This document shows positions 1 to 6,130 of a stretch of DNA of 13,656 bases, one piece after another. The stretch lies in the NCBI GenBank assembly GCA_045605385.1, contig JAZUPW010000021.1, forward strand, positions 1 through 13,656. Direction: 5' to 3'. Below the pieces are notes generated by a model, which ran no database searches, was not told the DNA's origin, and saw only the letters and a program-made list of their open reading frames with translations. Source of the stretch: SIG607 sp045605385. Lineage in GTDB: Bacteria > Bacillota > Clostridia > Oscillospirales > Acutalibacteraceae. Within the stretch, counting starts at the first letter, position 1. Each line of letters opens with the position of its first letter. Made by a program: the position numbers and the translations under genes.

Positions 1-2
1 AA

Positions 3-121
3 ACTCCAATTAAATTAAGTTTTCGTTAACGTTTCGTTGTTTTTATGTTTTCCGATTTTGCGGAAAGTTTCGTAAAGTTTTCGTTAATAAGGTGAGTGGG
101 GGAAAGTTGGGGGGTTGTGGA
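3..121. repeat. left terminal inverted repeat (119 bp), replication origin
   Basis: This segment is the exact reverse complement of 13538-13656; the match ends at 121/122. Terminal repeats of this kind are the replication origins of protein-primed linear phages, where a terminal protein attached to the 5' end primes synthesis. The strand reads AAACTCC from base 1, so the true end probably includes the two extra A residues, giving the AAA terminus typical of phi29-like genomes. Inside the repeat, AAGTTTTCGTTAA occurs twice (17-29 and 75-87), a degenerate palindrome lies at 50-65, and a G-rich tract with runs of five and six G lies near the inner edge (about 98-114). Confidence 0.95.
50..65. 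repeat. degenerate form of the genome-wide palindrome in left terminal repeat
   Basis: TTCCG and CGGAA arms are separated by six bases (ATTTTG) rather than the five of the perfect sites. It shares the outer arms of TTCCGATWATCGGAA but not the inner ATC arm or the spacing. Its place within the origin suggests, without proving, that the same protein could touch the genome ends. Confidence 0.5.
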
Positions 122-228
122 TATTGTACAAAATGTAAAAATTATGAAAACTTTGAAAATCATGCAGGATTTAGGTGCCTAACTGTTGAATATATACCTT
201 CGGTAGCCCGAATAACTTAATAAACGTT
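122..228. other. left-end leader without genes
   Basis: This stretch between the terminal repeat and the first palindrome has no credible gene: the only ATG-led frame (from 144) is 12 codons long without a ribosome binding site. It must hold the early promoter, but I see no convincing -35/-10 pair. It contains a short hairpin TACC-TTC-GGTA (about 196-206). It is one of only two places large enough for a packaging RNA, of which I see no recognisable sign. Confidence 0.5.
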
Positions 229-243
229 TTCCGATAATCGGAA
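229..243. promoter_or_regulatory. 15-bp palindrome, copy 1 (upstream of first early gene)
   Basis: TTCCGATAATCGGAA, a perfect dyad with 7-bp arms around one central base; flanking bases extend it to GTTT...AAAC. It ends 7 nt before the AGGGAGG ribosome binding site of the 218-aa first gene, where a bound protein would sit in the leader or promoter region of the early operon. This is the + strand copy most plausibly involved in early gene control. Confidence 0.8.
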
Positions 244-264
244 ACAAGAAAGGGAGGTAACCTC

Positions 265-921
265 ATGGATATGATGATTAACACCAACGAACGCAACTCG
301 CTTAGTTTCATTAACAAGAAGTTGCAAAACGCAACTATGCAGATTATGCAGATTGCAGGTAGGATTAAGAACAACTGGTTTCAAATAGGTGCAATCATTG
401 CGCAGGTCAACGACGAAGAACTCTACAAAGAGGATGGTTTTTCTAACGTCCACGAATGGACACAGCGCGCTTTCAACATTAAGAAAACCACTTCATACGA
501 CCTACTCCGCATTGGCAAGGAATACACCCGCGAGTTGACCACGGAAAAGGGAAGGGTTACTGGTTACGAGTGTAACCTACTTCCCGAAAATTCCGAAGCG
601 AATTTCACCACCACGCAGGTAATGAAAATGCTTCCCGCAGGTCATGACAAAGTACAGGAACTCGTTAATAGTAAGGTGATAACTCCCGATATGACCTCAA
701 CCGCTATTTCTAAGGTTATCAAAGACCTTAAAAAGCAGGAAGAACCCGAACAGGAAGAAGTAGAGCAGGAAGCCCCGGCAACTGAGGATGAAACCCCCGA
801 AACTCCCACGCATGAAGAATGGCTGAGAATGACTTTTGACAAAATTACGACCGGGGAATTGATTGAAGAACTGGAAACCCGTGGTTTCACGGTTTTCGAT
901 AAAGAAGGAAAGGTGATGTAA
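265..921 (+). CDS. putative DNA-binding early protein (218 aa), first gene of early operon
   Basis: Start ATG at 265 has a very good ribosome binding site (AGGGAGG, 7-nt spacing). The N-terminal ~95 residues are helical and basic. The segment around residues 50-90 (GFSNVHEWTQRAFNIKKTT, then SYDLLRIGKEYT) has the look of the helix-turn-helix-like region of DUF3102/ParB-linked phage proteins, in which a 'wait until the cell is ready' type helical bundle precedes a DNA-contacting helix. A Glu/Pro/Thr-rich linker spans about residues 150-180, followed by a short helical C-terminal domain (about 181-218). No enzyme motif is visible. It is the first gene inside the left end, directly behind a copy of the 15-bp palindrome, so a role as early regulator, origin-binding or genome-organising protein is possible. 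The family assignment is from memory of similar sequences and is tentative; the gene itself is certain. Confidence 0.85.
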   Translation: MDMMINTNERNSLSFINKKLQNATMQIMQIAGRIKNNWFQIGAIIAQVNDEELYKEDGFSNVHEWTQRAFNIKKTTSYDLLRIGKEYTRELTTEKGRVTGYECNLLPENSEANFTTTQVMKMLPAGHDKVQELVNSKVITPDMTSTAISKVIKDLKKQEEPEQEEVEQEAPATEDETPETPTHEEWLRMTFDKITTGELIEELETRGFTVFDKEGKVM

Positions 922-922
922 G

Positions 923-1201
923 ATGTTGGCAAATCGTGCAATCGTGACTATTACCGGGAAACTTCCGAAGGTTCCCTGTAAACCCCAACTTTATCAGGGG
1001 GTTGTCGAACTCGCTGATAGCGGTTTCACAAGGGTTGAAGTTGCTTTGCCCTACGGGGTTAGGGACTTTCCTGTTTGCCCCTACATGGTAACGGTAGACT
1101 GTGAAAGCACTATTTGTGAAATGCGCGAGGGTAAATGGCCCTTGTTGACTGTTGTCGAATGGTCGCCCATGGAGCATTATTATATATGGGGGGTGGATTG
1201 A
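923..1201 (+). CDS. hypothetical early protein (92 aa)
   Basis: I do not recognise this protein. It starts one base after the stop of the upstream gene, with AAAGGTG about 8 nt before the ATG, and its stop codon overlaps the next start (TGATG), which indicates a translationally coupled operon. The composition suggests a compact beta-rich domain: alternating hydrophobic residues (AIVTITGK near the N-terminus, FTRVEVALPYG in the middle, LLTVVEW near the end) and four cysteines (about residues 19, 52, 59 and 65). No membrane segment or signal peptide is present. It lies between a putative DNA-binding protein and a probable ssDNA-binding protein, so a role in replication or host takeover is likely but unproven. 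Confidence 0.8.
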   Translation: MLANRAIVTITGKLPKVPCKPQLYQGVVELADSGFTRVEVALPYGVRDFPVCPYMVTVDCESTICEMREGKWPLLTVVEWSPMEHYYIWGVD

Positions 1202-1371
1202 TGAAAAGAACTATACACGATGGAAGTAGAAGTTACAGCATAGAATTACCTAACCCGCAACCGGGTGAAGGTAAACACGCTAAAACTTTGATTCAAATAA
1301 TCAGGCGTCATGCAGCGAACCAAATTCTTGAAGGTGCAAGAAGATCTAAAAAAATACTTGAAGGGAGATAA
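1201..1371 (+). CDS. hypothetical small basic protein (56 aa)
   Basis: The start chosen is the ATG at 1201, which overlaps the previous stop by one base and has a GGGGGGTGG ribosome binding site about 5 nt upstream; an upstream in-frame ATG at 1135 would overlap the previous gene and lacks a good site. The product is rich in Arg and Lys, especially in its C-terminal half (helical segment KTLIQIIRRHAANQILEGARR, residues about 29-49), which suggests nucleic acid binding. It is a small early protein in the position where phi29-like phages carry short accessory or regulatory proteins. I cannot assign a family. Confidence 0.7.
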   Translation: MKRTIHDGSRSYSIELPNPQPGEGKHAKTLIQIIRRHAANQILEGARRSKKILEGR

Positions 1372-1375
1372 CATC

Positions 1376-1687
1376 ATGCAGCTAACTATCTTTGCCAAGA
1401 AGCGTCAGACCAAGGAAGGTAAAACCTTCTATAACTACCTTTCCACCCTTGTTTCCCGTGATGGACGGGAAACGCCTGTTCAAGTGAAGTTCCGCGATTC
1501 TGCGGGACAGCCTCGGCCCGAAAACTGCCCGTGCAATATCATTGTGGAAAAGGCAGACGCTAATCTGTCCACCCGCGAGTATACCGACCCCAACACGGCA
1601 GAAATCAGGCAGAGCAAAACTCTTTGGGTTTCTGCGTGGAAAAACGGCCCCGAATACGTCGACCATTCACTTGACGACTACGACTAA
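1376..1687 (+). CDS. putative single-stranded DNA-binding protein (103 aa)
   Basis: Start ATG at 1376 follows AAGGGAG at a 9-10 nt spacing; an upstream ATG at 1310 lies inside the preceding gene and is rejected. The protein has the features of a small OB-fold SSB. Its N-terminus has alternating beta strands with conserved-looking basic and aromatic residues (IFAKKRQTKEGKTFYNY, residues 4-20). A second strand set runs VQVKFRD (about 38-44), NIIVEKAD and TLWVSAW (about 84-90), and the C-terminus is short and acidic (SLDDYD), as is common in SSBs. phi29 encodes an early SSB (p5, 124 aa) that coats displaced strands during protein-primed replication, and this gene is the best candidate for that role here. 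It ends the first early block: a palindrome and a hairpin follow immediately. The assignment rests on composition, size and context, not on a clear motif. Confidence 0.6.
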   Translation: MQLTIFAKKRQTKEGKTFYNYLSTLVSRDGRETPVQVKFRDSAGQPRPENCPCNIIVEKADANLSTREYTDPNTAEIRQSKTLWVSAWKNGPEYVDHSLDDYD

Positions 1688-1690
1688 TTT

Positions 1691-1705
1691 TTCCGATTAT
1701 CGGAA
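1691..1705. promoter_or_regulatory. 15-bp palindrome, copy 2 (after SSB-like gene)
   Basis: TTCCGATTATCGGAA starts 3 nt after the stop of the SSB-like gene and 2 nt before the hairpin at 1708-1730. It separates the first early block from the second. Unlike most copies it is not next to a ribosome binding site. Confidence 0.8.
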
Positions 1706-1707
1706 TT

Positions 1708-1730
1708 GCCCCCGGAACATAACCGGGGGC
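1708..1730 (+). terminator. GC-rich hairpin between early blocks
   Basis: GCCCCCGG and CCGGGGGC form a perfect 8-bp stem around a 7-nt loop. The 3' flank is AT-rich (ATAATTTAATAATAA) but has no solid T run, so it may act as a partial terminator or attenuator that lowers read-through from the first early block into the polymerase block, rather than as a strong stop. Confidence 0.6.
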
Positions 1731-1760
1731 ATAATTTAATAATAAAGGGGATGAAAAAAA

Positions 1761-1892
1761 ATGTATGATGATTCGGAATTTATTTTTTTCGTGATTTGCG
1801 CTATAATTCTTATTCTATTATCAATTTTCTTCACAAAATTAATTGTGGATTCAGATTTACCTATGTGGTTAAAGTTTATTATATTGAAATGA
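1761..1892 (+). CDS. small membrane protein (43 aa), one transmembrane helix
   Basis: ATG at 1761 with AAAGGGG about 10 nt upstream; 43 codons to TGA at 1890-1892. The product has a short acidic N-terminus (MYDDSE), one strongly hydrophobic helix (residues about 7-24: FIFFVICAIILILLSIFF) and a short C-terminal tail with Lys and Asp. The charge pattern (negative before, TK after) suggests an outside-N, inside-C arrangement, but this is weak. Protein-primed phages such as phi29 use small membrane proteins (p1, p16.7) to anchor replication at the membrane, and its position before the regulator and terminal protein would fit such a role; there is no sequence evidence for homology. Confidence 0.6.
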   Translation: MYDDSEFIFFVICAIILILLSIFFTKLIVDSDLPMWLKFIILK

Positions 1893-1905
1893 AAGGGGTG
1901 ATAAA

Positions 1906-2121
1906 ATGCTTAATATGTTGGTAGTCGGTCACAGATGCGGTTATTACCGAAAGAAGGTTTTGAAAAGTACGCAAAAAGATGTAGCAACAGAAACGGGGTT
2001 TTCAGTTGGTAACGTTTCCGCTTTTGAAACAGGTAGAAACGATTCTACAATGATATTTCTATGGTATCTAAAACACGGCATGACATTAGAGCAGGTGTTG
2101 GGGGGTGTAACGATTGAGTAA
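1906..2121 (+). CDS. XRE/Cro-family helix-turn-helix regulator (71 aa)
   Basis: ATG at 1906 follows AAAGGGGTG with a 5-nt spacing. Residues about 14-60 match the pattern of a Cro/CI-type (HTH_3) domain: YYRKKVLKSTQKDVATETG forms helices 1-2, then FSVGNVSAFETGRND with the recognition helix, and a final helix (MIFLWYLKHGMTLEQVL). Proteins of this size usually bind DNA as dimers at short palindromes, so this is the leading candidate to bind the seven 15-bp palindromes in this genome. It lies directly before, and overlaps by 8 nt, the probable terminal protein gene, so it would be made together with the replication proteins and could switch off early or switch on late genes. The family is clear; its operator is inference. 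Confidence 0.85.
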   Translation: MLNMLVVGHRCGYYRKKVLKSTQKDVATETGFSVGNVSAFETGRNDSTMIFLWYLKHGMTLEQVLGGVTIE

Positions 2122-2707
2122 GAAAAATCCGTTTGCAGGTAGGTCAACACAAGATATTATGTCGATGGACATTGACGAATTTTCACATTTATCTAAATCT
2201 GAATTGCGTCAAGCTGTATCGAGATTAGCAAGTGCGGCGAATAAGCGCCTAAAGCGTATGTCTCAATCTGAATTAGTTTCACTCGCATATATAGAAGCTA
2301 TAGACAGTGGCGGCAAGTTTTCAACCCGTGGTAAATCTGAATTAGAATTGCAGATTGAGTTTAGAAGGGTTTCTAATTTCTTACAGGATAAAACAAGCAC
2401 ATCCAAAGGGGCAAGGGAATATATGGAAGAAACCCGACAAAACTTAAAAGACGTTTTCGGAATAGATATTAACAAGTCTGATTTTTCGGAATTGGTTAAA
2501 ACGTTTGGCAAGATAATTAATGAATCACCTGATTACCAATCACGTGTATTAAGATATAAGAATCTTAAAAATTTCAAAATAGGTTTAGCAGATAACCAAA
2601 TGACTACTACAGAGTTAAGCGAAGATGTTGTTAGTATTTTGAATAGATACTATCAACCGGGGGGTTCGCAATATGAAGGTACTGCAAACTACTTTGGATT
2701 TAACTAA
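2114..2707 (+). CDS. putative terminal protein (197 aa)
   Basis: The gene starts with TTG at 2114, overlapping the end of the regulator by 8 nt and preceded by a GGGGGGTG ribosome binding site; it overlaps the polymerase start by 35 nt. Immediately upstream of the polymerase is where phi29 carries its terminal protein gene (gene 3, 266 aa), which supplies a Ser/Thr/Tyr hydroxyl as primer and stays bound to the 5' ends. The product is basic, highly charged and mostly helical: a long helix around residues 27-60 rich in Arg/Lys, a second segment about 66-100 (LELQIEFRRVSNFLQDKTSTS), and a C-terminal part ending in YQPGGSQYEGTANYFGFN. Serines and tyrosines abound, so the priming residue cannot be picked by eye. 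No other gene in the genome fits the role, which such a replication system requires. Assignment is mainly by position and elimination. Confidence 0.65.
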   Translation: MSKKNPFAGRSTQDIMSMDIDEFSHLSKSELRQAVSRLASAANKRLKRMSQSELVSLAYIEAIDSGGKFSTRGKSELELQIEFRRVSNFLQDKTSTSKGAREYMEETRQNLKDVFGIDINKSDFSELVKTFGKIINESPDYQSRVLRYKNLKNFKIGLADNQMTTTELSEDVVSILNRYYQPGGSQYEGTANYFGFN

Positions 2708-4841
2708 CTACTATACAGTGAATCAATTCAACGAAATATATTATAAAATCTGTAATGATGTGCAGATTGTGGGTGAAAAGCGCAAAATACATTATTATAA
2801 CATTGCTTGCGCTTTTGACATAGAAACAACCTCATTTTTCCGTCAATCGGAAAATGATGCAGAACCCGAAAAAGTGGCTATAATGTATGTATGGACATTT
2901 TCTATTTGTGGGTTTTGTGTATTAGGTAGAACGTGGGAAGAATTTACCCAACTAATGGATTTATTAGTTGATTATTTCAATTTATCCTCTAAACTTCGTA
3001 TAATTATTTATGTTCACAATTTAGGTTTTGATTTTTCATTTTTTAGGAAATGGCTTATTTGGGACAATGTTTTTTCTGCAAAATCACGAACGCCTATTTA
3101 TGCAGTAACAAATAAGGGTATAGAGTTCAGATGTAGTTATTTACTATCAGGGTATAAACTTGAAACAATAGCCGATAAACATTTGTCCAAATACACTATT
3201 AAAAAGTTAGTTGGTGATTTGAATTATGATTTAATACGCCATAGTAAAACCCCATTAACGGATGAAGAAATACAGTATTGCTTGAATGATGTAAAAATAA
3301 TAGTAGCATACATTCAAGAAAAAATAGATATTGAAAACGGTATAAATAATATACCATATACAAAAACGGGATATGTACGTCAATATTGTAGAAATAACTG
3401 TTTTTATGAAAATGGTATTCCAATAAAAGACAGCGCAAAAGAAGAAGCATATCATAAAATAATGCGCAGAATGAATTTATCAGTTGAAGAATATTATCAG
3501 CTTAAACGGGGGTTTCAAGGGGGGTTTACTCATGCAAATCCTTTTTATGTGGGTAAGGTCGTTGAGAATGTAACATCATTTGATTTTACTTCTTCATATC
3601 CTGCTGTGATGCTGTCTGAAAAATTCCCTATGTGTTCATCTGAAATTGTAAAACTGCCTATTTCATACGATGAATTTATGTATAATTTAAAGAATTTTTG
3701 TTGCTTGTTTGAGTTAGAGCTATGGGATGTTGAATCAGTTCTATTATTTGAGAATTATATATCACGTTATAGGTGCAGAGAATTAAAAGGGGTTGTTTGT
3801 GCAAATGGTAGAGTAGTAAAAGCGCAACATTTGAAAATCACGGTAACAGAGCAGGATTATTTTATAATAGAAAAGTTCTATAAATGGGGTGATATAAAAA
3901 TAGCAAATTTGCGCAGATACAGAAAAGGCTATTTGCCTAAAGATTTTGTTTTGTCTATTCTTAAACTGTATAAGGACAAAACAGAATTAAAGGGGGTTAA
4001 GGGGTCTGAAATTGAGTATTTACAATCCAAAGAAATGATTAATGCGTGTTATGGTATGACAGTAACCGACATAGTAAGAGAAGAAATAGAATATATAAAT
4101 AATATGTGGCCGGGGGAATTAACCCGAAAAAATGGAAAGCCCAAAGAAACAGATGCTGAAACAGTAATATCTAAATATAATAAAAATAGAAATAGATTTC
4201 TGTTTTATCCGTGGGGTGTATGGGTCACAGCATACGCAAGGAAAAATCTATTCACGGGAATATTGGAATTCGGAAATGATTATATATATTCAGACACAGA
4301 CAGTATAAAAGTAGTAAATGCAGATAAGCACAAAGAATATATAGATAAGTATAATCATGCTATATATTATAAAGTGTGCGAAATGCTAACCCGTTATAAA
4401 ATACCAATTTCATACGCAACCCCCCAAACCATAAAAGGAATTAAAAAACCCGTTGGTGTTTGGGAAAATGAAGGGATGTATAAAAAGTTCAAAACGTTAG
4501 GAGCAAAGCGTTATATGATAGAAACAGATGAAGGAATAAATATAACTGTATCAGGATTAAATAAATCTGTGTGTGTTCCATACATTTTAAGTCAAACAAA
4601 AACCCCGTTTGAATATTTTGAAAATGGGATGAATATACCGGGGGAATATACAGGTAAGAAAACACACACATATATTGATGAAATACAAACGGGGGTGATA
4701 ACTGATTATTTAGGAAATGACGGGGAATATTATGAAAAATCATCTGTTCATTTGAGTAATTCCCCGTATTGTATGTCAATGATAAGAGAGTTTGTAGAGT
4801 ATTTAGCAGAATTAAAAATGATAAGGGGGTCAGGGTATTAA
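2673..4841 (+). CDS. protein-primed family B DNA polymerase (722 aa)
   Basis: Replicates the linear genome from both ends using the terminal protein as primer, with proofreading and strand displacement. Exonuclease motifs are all present: Exo I FDIETTSF (residues 48-55; D49, E51), Exo II VHNLGFDFSFF (about 114-124; N116, D120), Exo III YCLND (Y202, D206). The linker motif corresponding to YxGG reads FQGG (281-284). Polymerase motif A is DFTSSYP (D304), motif B is KEMINACYG (K453 to G461), motif C is YSDTDS (D541, D543), and the KxY motif is KRY (612-614). The region between motifs A and B has room for the TPR2 insertion that gives processivity. At 722 aa it is longer than phi29 polymerase (572-575 aa). 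Start ATG 2673 has GGGGGGT about 7 nt upstream and overlaps the preceding gene by 35 nt. The stop overlaps the ATPase start (TAATG). An imperfect copy of the palindrome lies in the coding sequence right after Exo I. Confidence 0.98.
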   Translation: MKVLQTTLDLTNYYTVNQFNEIYYKICNDVQIVGEKRKIHYYNIACAFDIETTSFFRQSENDAEPEKVAIMYVWTFSICGFCVLGRTWEEFTQLMDLLVDYFNLSSKLRIIIYVHNLGFDFSFFRKWLIWDNVFSAKSRTPIYAVTNKGIEFRCSYLLSGYKLETIADKHLSKYTIKKLVGDLNYDLIRHSKTPLTDEEIQYCLNDVKIIVAYIQEKIDIENGINNIPYTKTGYVRQYCRNNCFYENGIPIKDSAKEEAYHKIMRRMNLSVEEYYQLKRGFQGGFTHANPFYVGKVVENVTSFDFTSSYPAVMLSEKFPMCSSEIVKLPISYDEFMYNLKNFCCLFELELWDVESVLLFENYISRYRCRELKGVVCANGRVVKAQHLKITVTEQDYFIIEKFYKWGDIKIANLRRYRKGYLPKDFVLSILKLYKDKTELKGVKGSEIEYLQSKEMINACYGMTVTDIVREEIEYINNMWPGELTRKNGKPKETDAETVISKYNKNRNRFLFYPWGVWVTAYARKNLFTGILEFGNDYIYSDTDSIKVVNADKHKEYIDKYNHAIYYKVCEMLTRYKIPISYATPQTIKGIKKPVGVWENEGMYKKFKTLGAKRYMIETDEGINITVSGLNKSVCVPYILSQTKTPFEYFENGMNIPGEYTGKKTHTYIDEIQTGVITDYLGNDGEYYEKSSVHLSNSPYCMSMIREFVEYLAELKMIRGSGY
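2838..2852. repeat. imperfect copy of the palindrome inside the polymerase gene
   Basis: TTCCGTCAATCGGAA matches the 15-bp site in 13 of 15 positions and keeps both TTCCG/CGGAA arms, extended to TTTTTCCG and CGGAAAA. It encodes residues FRQSE of the polymerase. It may be a low-affinity site or chance; coding constraint makes the match less telling than the perfect copies. Confidence 0.4.
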
Positions 4842-5920
4842 TGCGGTATTATGACTTAAAAGTCATACTGTCAAAAGAAGCACAGTATAACATTGTATTC
4901 GGGGAACGTTCTAACGGTAAGACATACGCAGTATTGAAATATGGATTAACGCAGTATGTCAAGGATGGTTCGCAACTTGCTATTATTCGCAGATGGCGGG
5001 ATGATTTTGTTGGCAAACGTGGGGTAACTATGTTTGATGCTATTGTGTCAAACAAAGAGATAACCCGCATGACGAATGGTGAATGGACGGGGGTATATTA
5101 CTACGGTTCCCGTTGGTTTTTATGCCGTTATGAGGATGGTAAGCGGATAACCGATGAAACCCCATTCGCCTATGGCTTCGCTTTAACATCTATGGAGCAT
5201 GACAAATCCACATCCTATCCCAACATTAGGGTAATTTGTTTTGATGAATTTATTTCACGTAACGCATATTTGCCTGATGAATTTGTATTATTTATGAACG
5301 TTATTAGTACCATAGTAAGACAGCGTAAAGACGTGAAAATATTTATGTTGGGTAACACGGTAAATAAATATTGTCCATATTTTGAAGAAATGGGAATAAA
5401 ACATCTAAAGCAGATGAAGCCAGGGGATATAGACATTTATCGTTATGGTGAATCTGAATTATTGGTCGCCGTAGAATATGTAAAACCGAATAAAAAGGGC
5501 AAAGAATCAGATTTATATTTTGCTTTTGATAACCCCAAACTTTCAATGATAACCGGGGGCGCGTGGGAGGTAGACGTTTATCCACATTTACCCATAAAAT
5601 ATAAACCCAAAGATATTATTTTTGTATATTATATAGCATTTTCGGGGGATGTTTTACAGTGCGAAATAATAGCTGTTGATGATGTAACATTTACCTTTAT
5701 TCATAGGAAAACAACCCCATTAAACTATGAAAAGGATTTTATATATACTACTGAATACTCCCCCCGTCAAAACGTAAAACGTAATATAACAAAACCACGA
5801 ACCGAAATTGAAAGAAAAATCGCTGAATACTATTTAAGAGATAAAATATTCTATGCTAATAATGACATAGGAGAAATAGTAAGAAATTATTTAATATGGT
5901 GTGGAAAGGGGATAAATTAA
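4841..5920 (+). CDS. DNA packaging (encapsidation) ATPase, phi29 gp16-like (359 aa)
   Basis: This motor drives the terminal-protein-capped genome into the prohead through the portal vertex. Start chosen is ATG 4841, overlapping the polymerase stop by one base; an upstream in-frame ATG at 4769 would lie inside the polymerase. Walker A is GERSNGKT (residues 21-28; K27, T28), Walker B is VICFDEF (131-137; D135, E136), and a following FMLGNTVNKYCPYF segment (about 168-181) fits the sensor region of this ATPase group. phi29 gp16 is 332 aa, so length fits. The gene is cotranscribed with the polymerase on the early strand, facing away from the structural genes, whereas phi29 gene 16 lies with the late genes. 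The ribosome binding site is AAGGGGG/CAGGG upstream of the start, slightly far. No separate small terminase is seen, as expected for this family. Confidence 0.92.
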   Translation: MRYYDLKVILSKEAQYNIVFGERSNGKTYAVLKYGLTQYVKDGSQLAIIRRWRDDFVGKRGVTMFDAIVSNKEITRMTNGEWTGVYYYGSRWFLCRYEDGKRITDETPFAYGFALTSMEHDKSTSYPNIRVICFDEFISRNAYLPDEFVLFMNVISTIVRQRKDVKIFMLGNTVNKYCPYFEEMGIKHLKQMKPGDIDIYRYGESELLVAVEYVKPNKKGKESDLYFAFDNPKLSMITGGAWEVDVYPHLPIKYKPKDIIFVYYIAFSGDVLQCEIIAVDDVTFTFIHRKTTPLNYEKDFIYTTEYSPRQNVKRNITKPRTEIERKIAEYYLRDKIFYANNDIGEIVRNYLIWCGKGIN

Positions 5921-6130
5921 ATGATGTGTAAACGATATATGTTAATATCATTTACCAATTATAGTAGTCATAGACATTTGACAGACAGATACCCACTTGA
6001 CGCAGTTAAAGATATTTATAGCAAAAATCCTTTAACTACATCTGTAGAGATATATAAATGGGTAAAAGAAAAACACGATTATAAATACTTATGTACTATT
6101 TCAATAGAAAGGGGTCTTTGTGATGATTAA
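5921..6130 (+). CDS. hypothetical protein (69 aa)
   Basis: Start ATG at 5921 directly abuts the ATPase stop and has GGAAAGGGG about 9 nt upstream. The product is basic and partly helical, with an aromatic and cysteine-containing composition (Cys at residues 3, 58 and 67). A segment from DAVKDIYSKNPLTTSVEIYKW could be a small winged or helix-turn-helix-like fold, but the pattern is not strong enough to assign. No membrane helix. It belongs to the end of the early operon, behind the packaging ATPase, and overlaps the next small gene by 8 nt. Confidence 0.7.
   Translation: MMCKRYMLISFTNYSSHRHLTDRYPLDAVKDIYSKNPLTTSVEIYKWVKEKHDYKYLCTISIERGLCDD

Noticed and set aside
144..182. 12-codon reading frame in the left leader
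   Set aside because: Too short and without a ribosome binding site.
1779..1807. TATAAT at 1802-1807 as promoter for the regulator gene
   Set aside because: The -35 region (TTTATT at 17 nt) is poor, there is no TG extension, and it lies inside the 43-aa gene.
3199..3450. 83-codon open frame on the - strand, Leu/Tyr-rich and seemingly membrane-like
   Set aside because: It is antisense to the polymerase exonuclease region; the hydrophobic look comes from reverse-complemented AT-rich codons.
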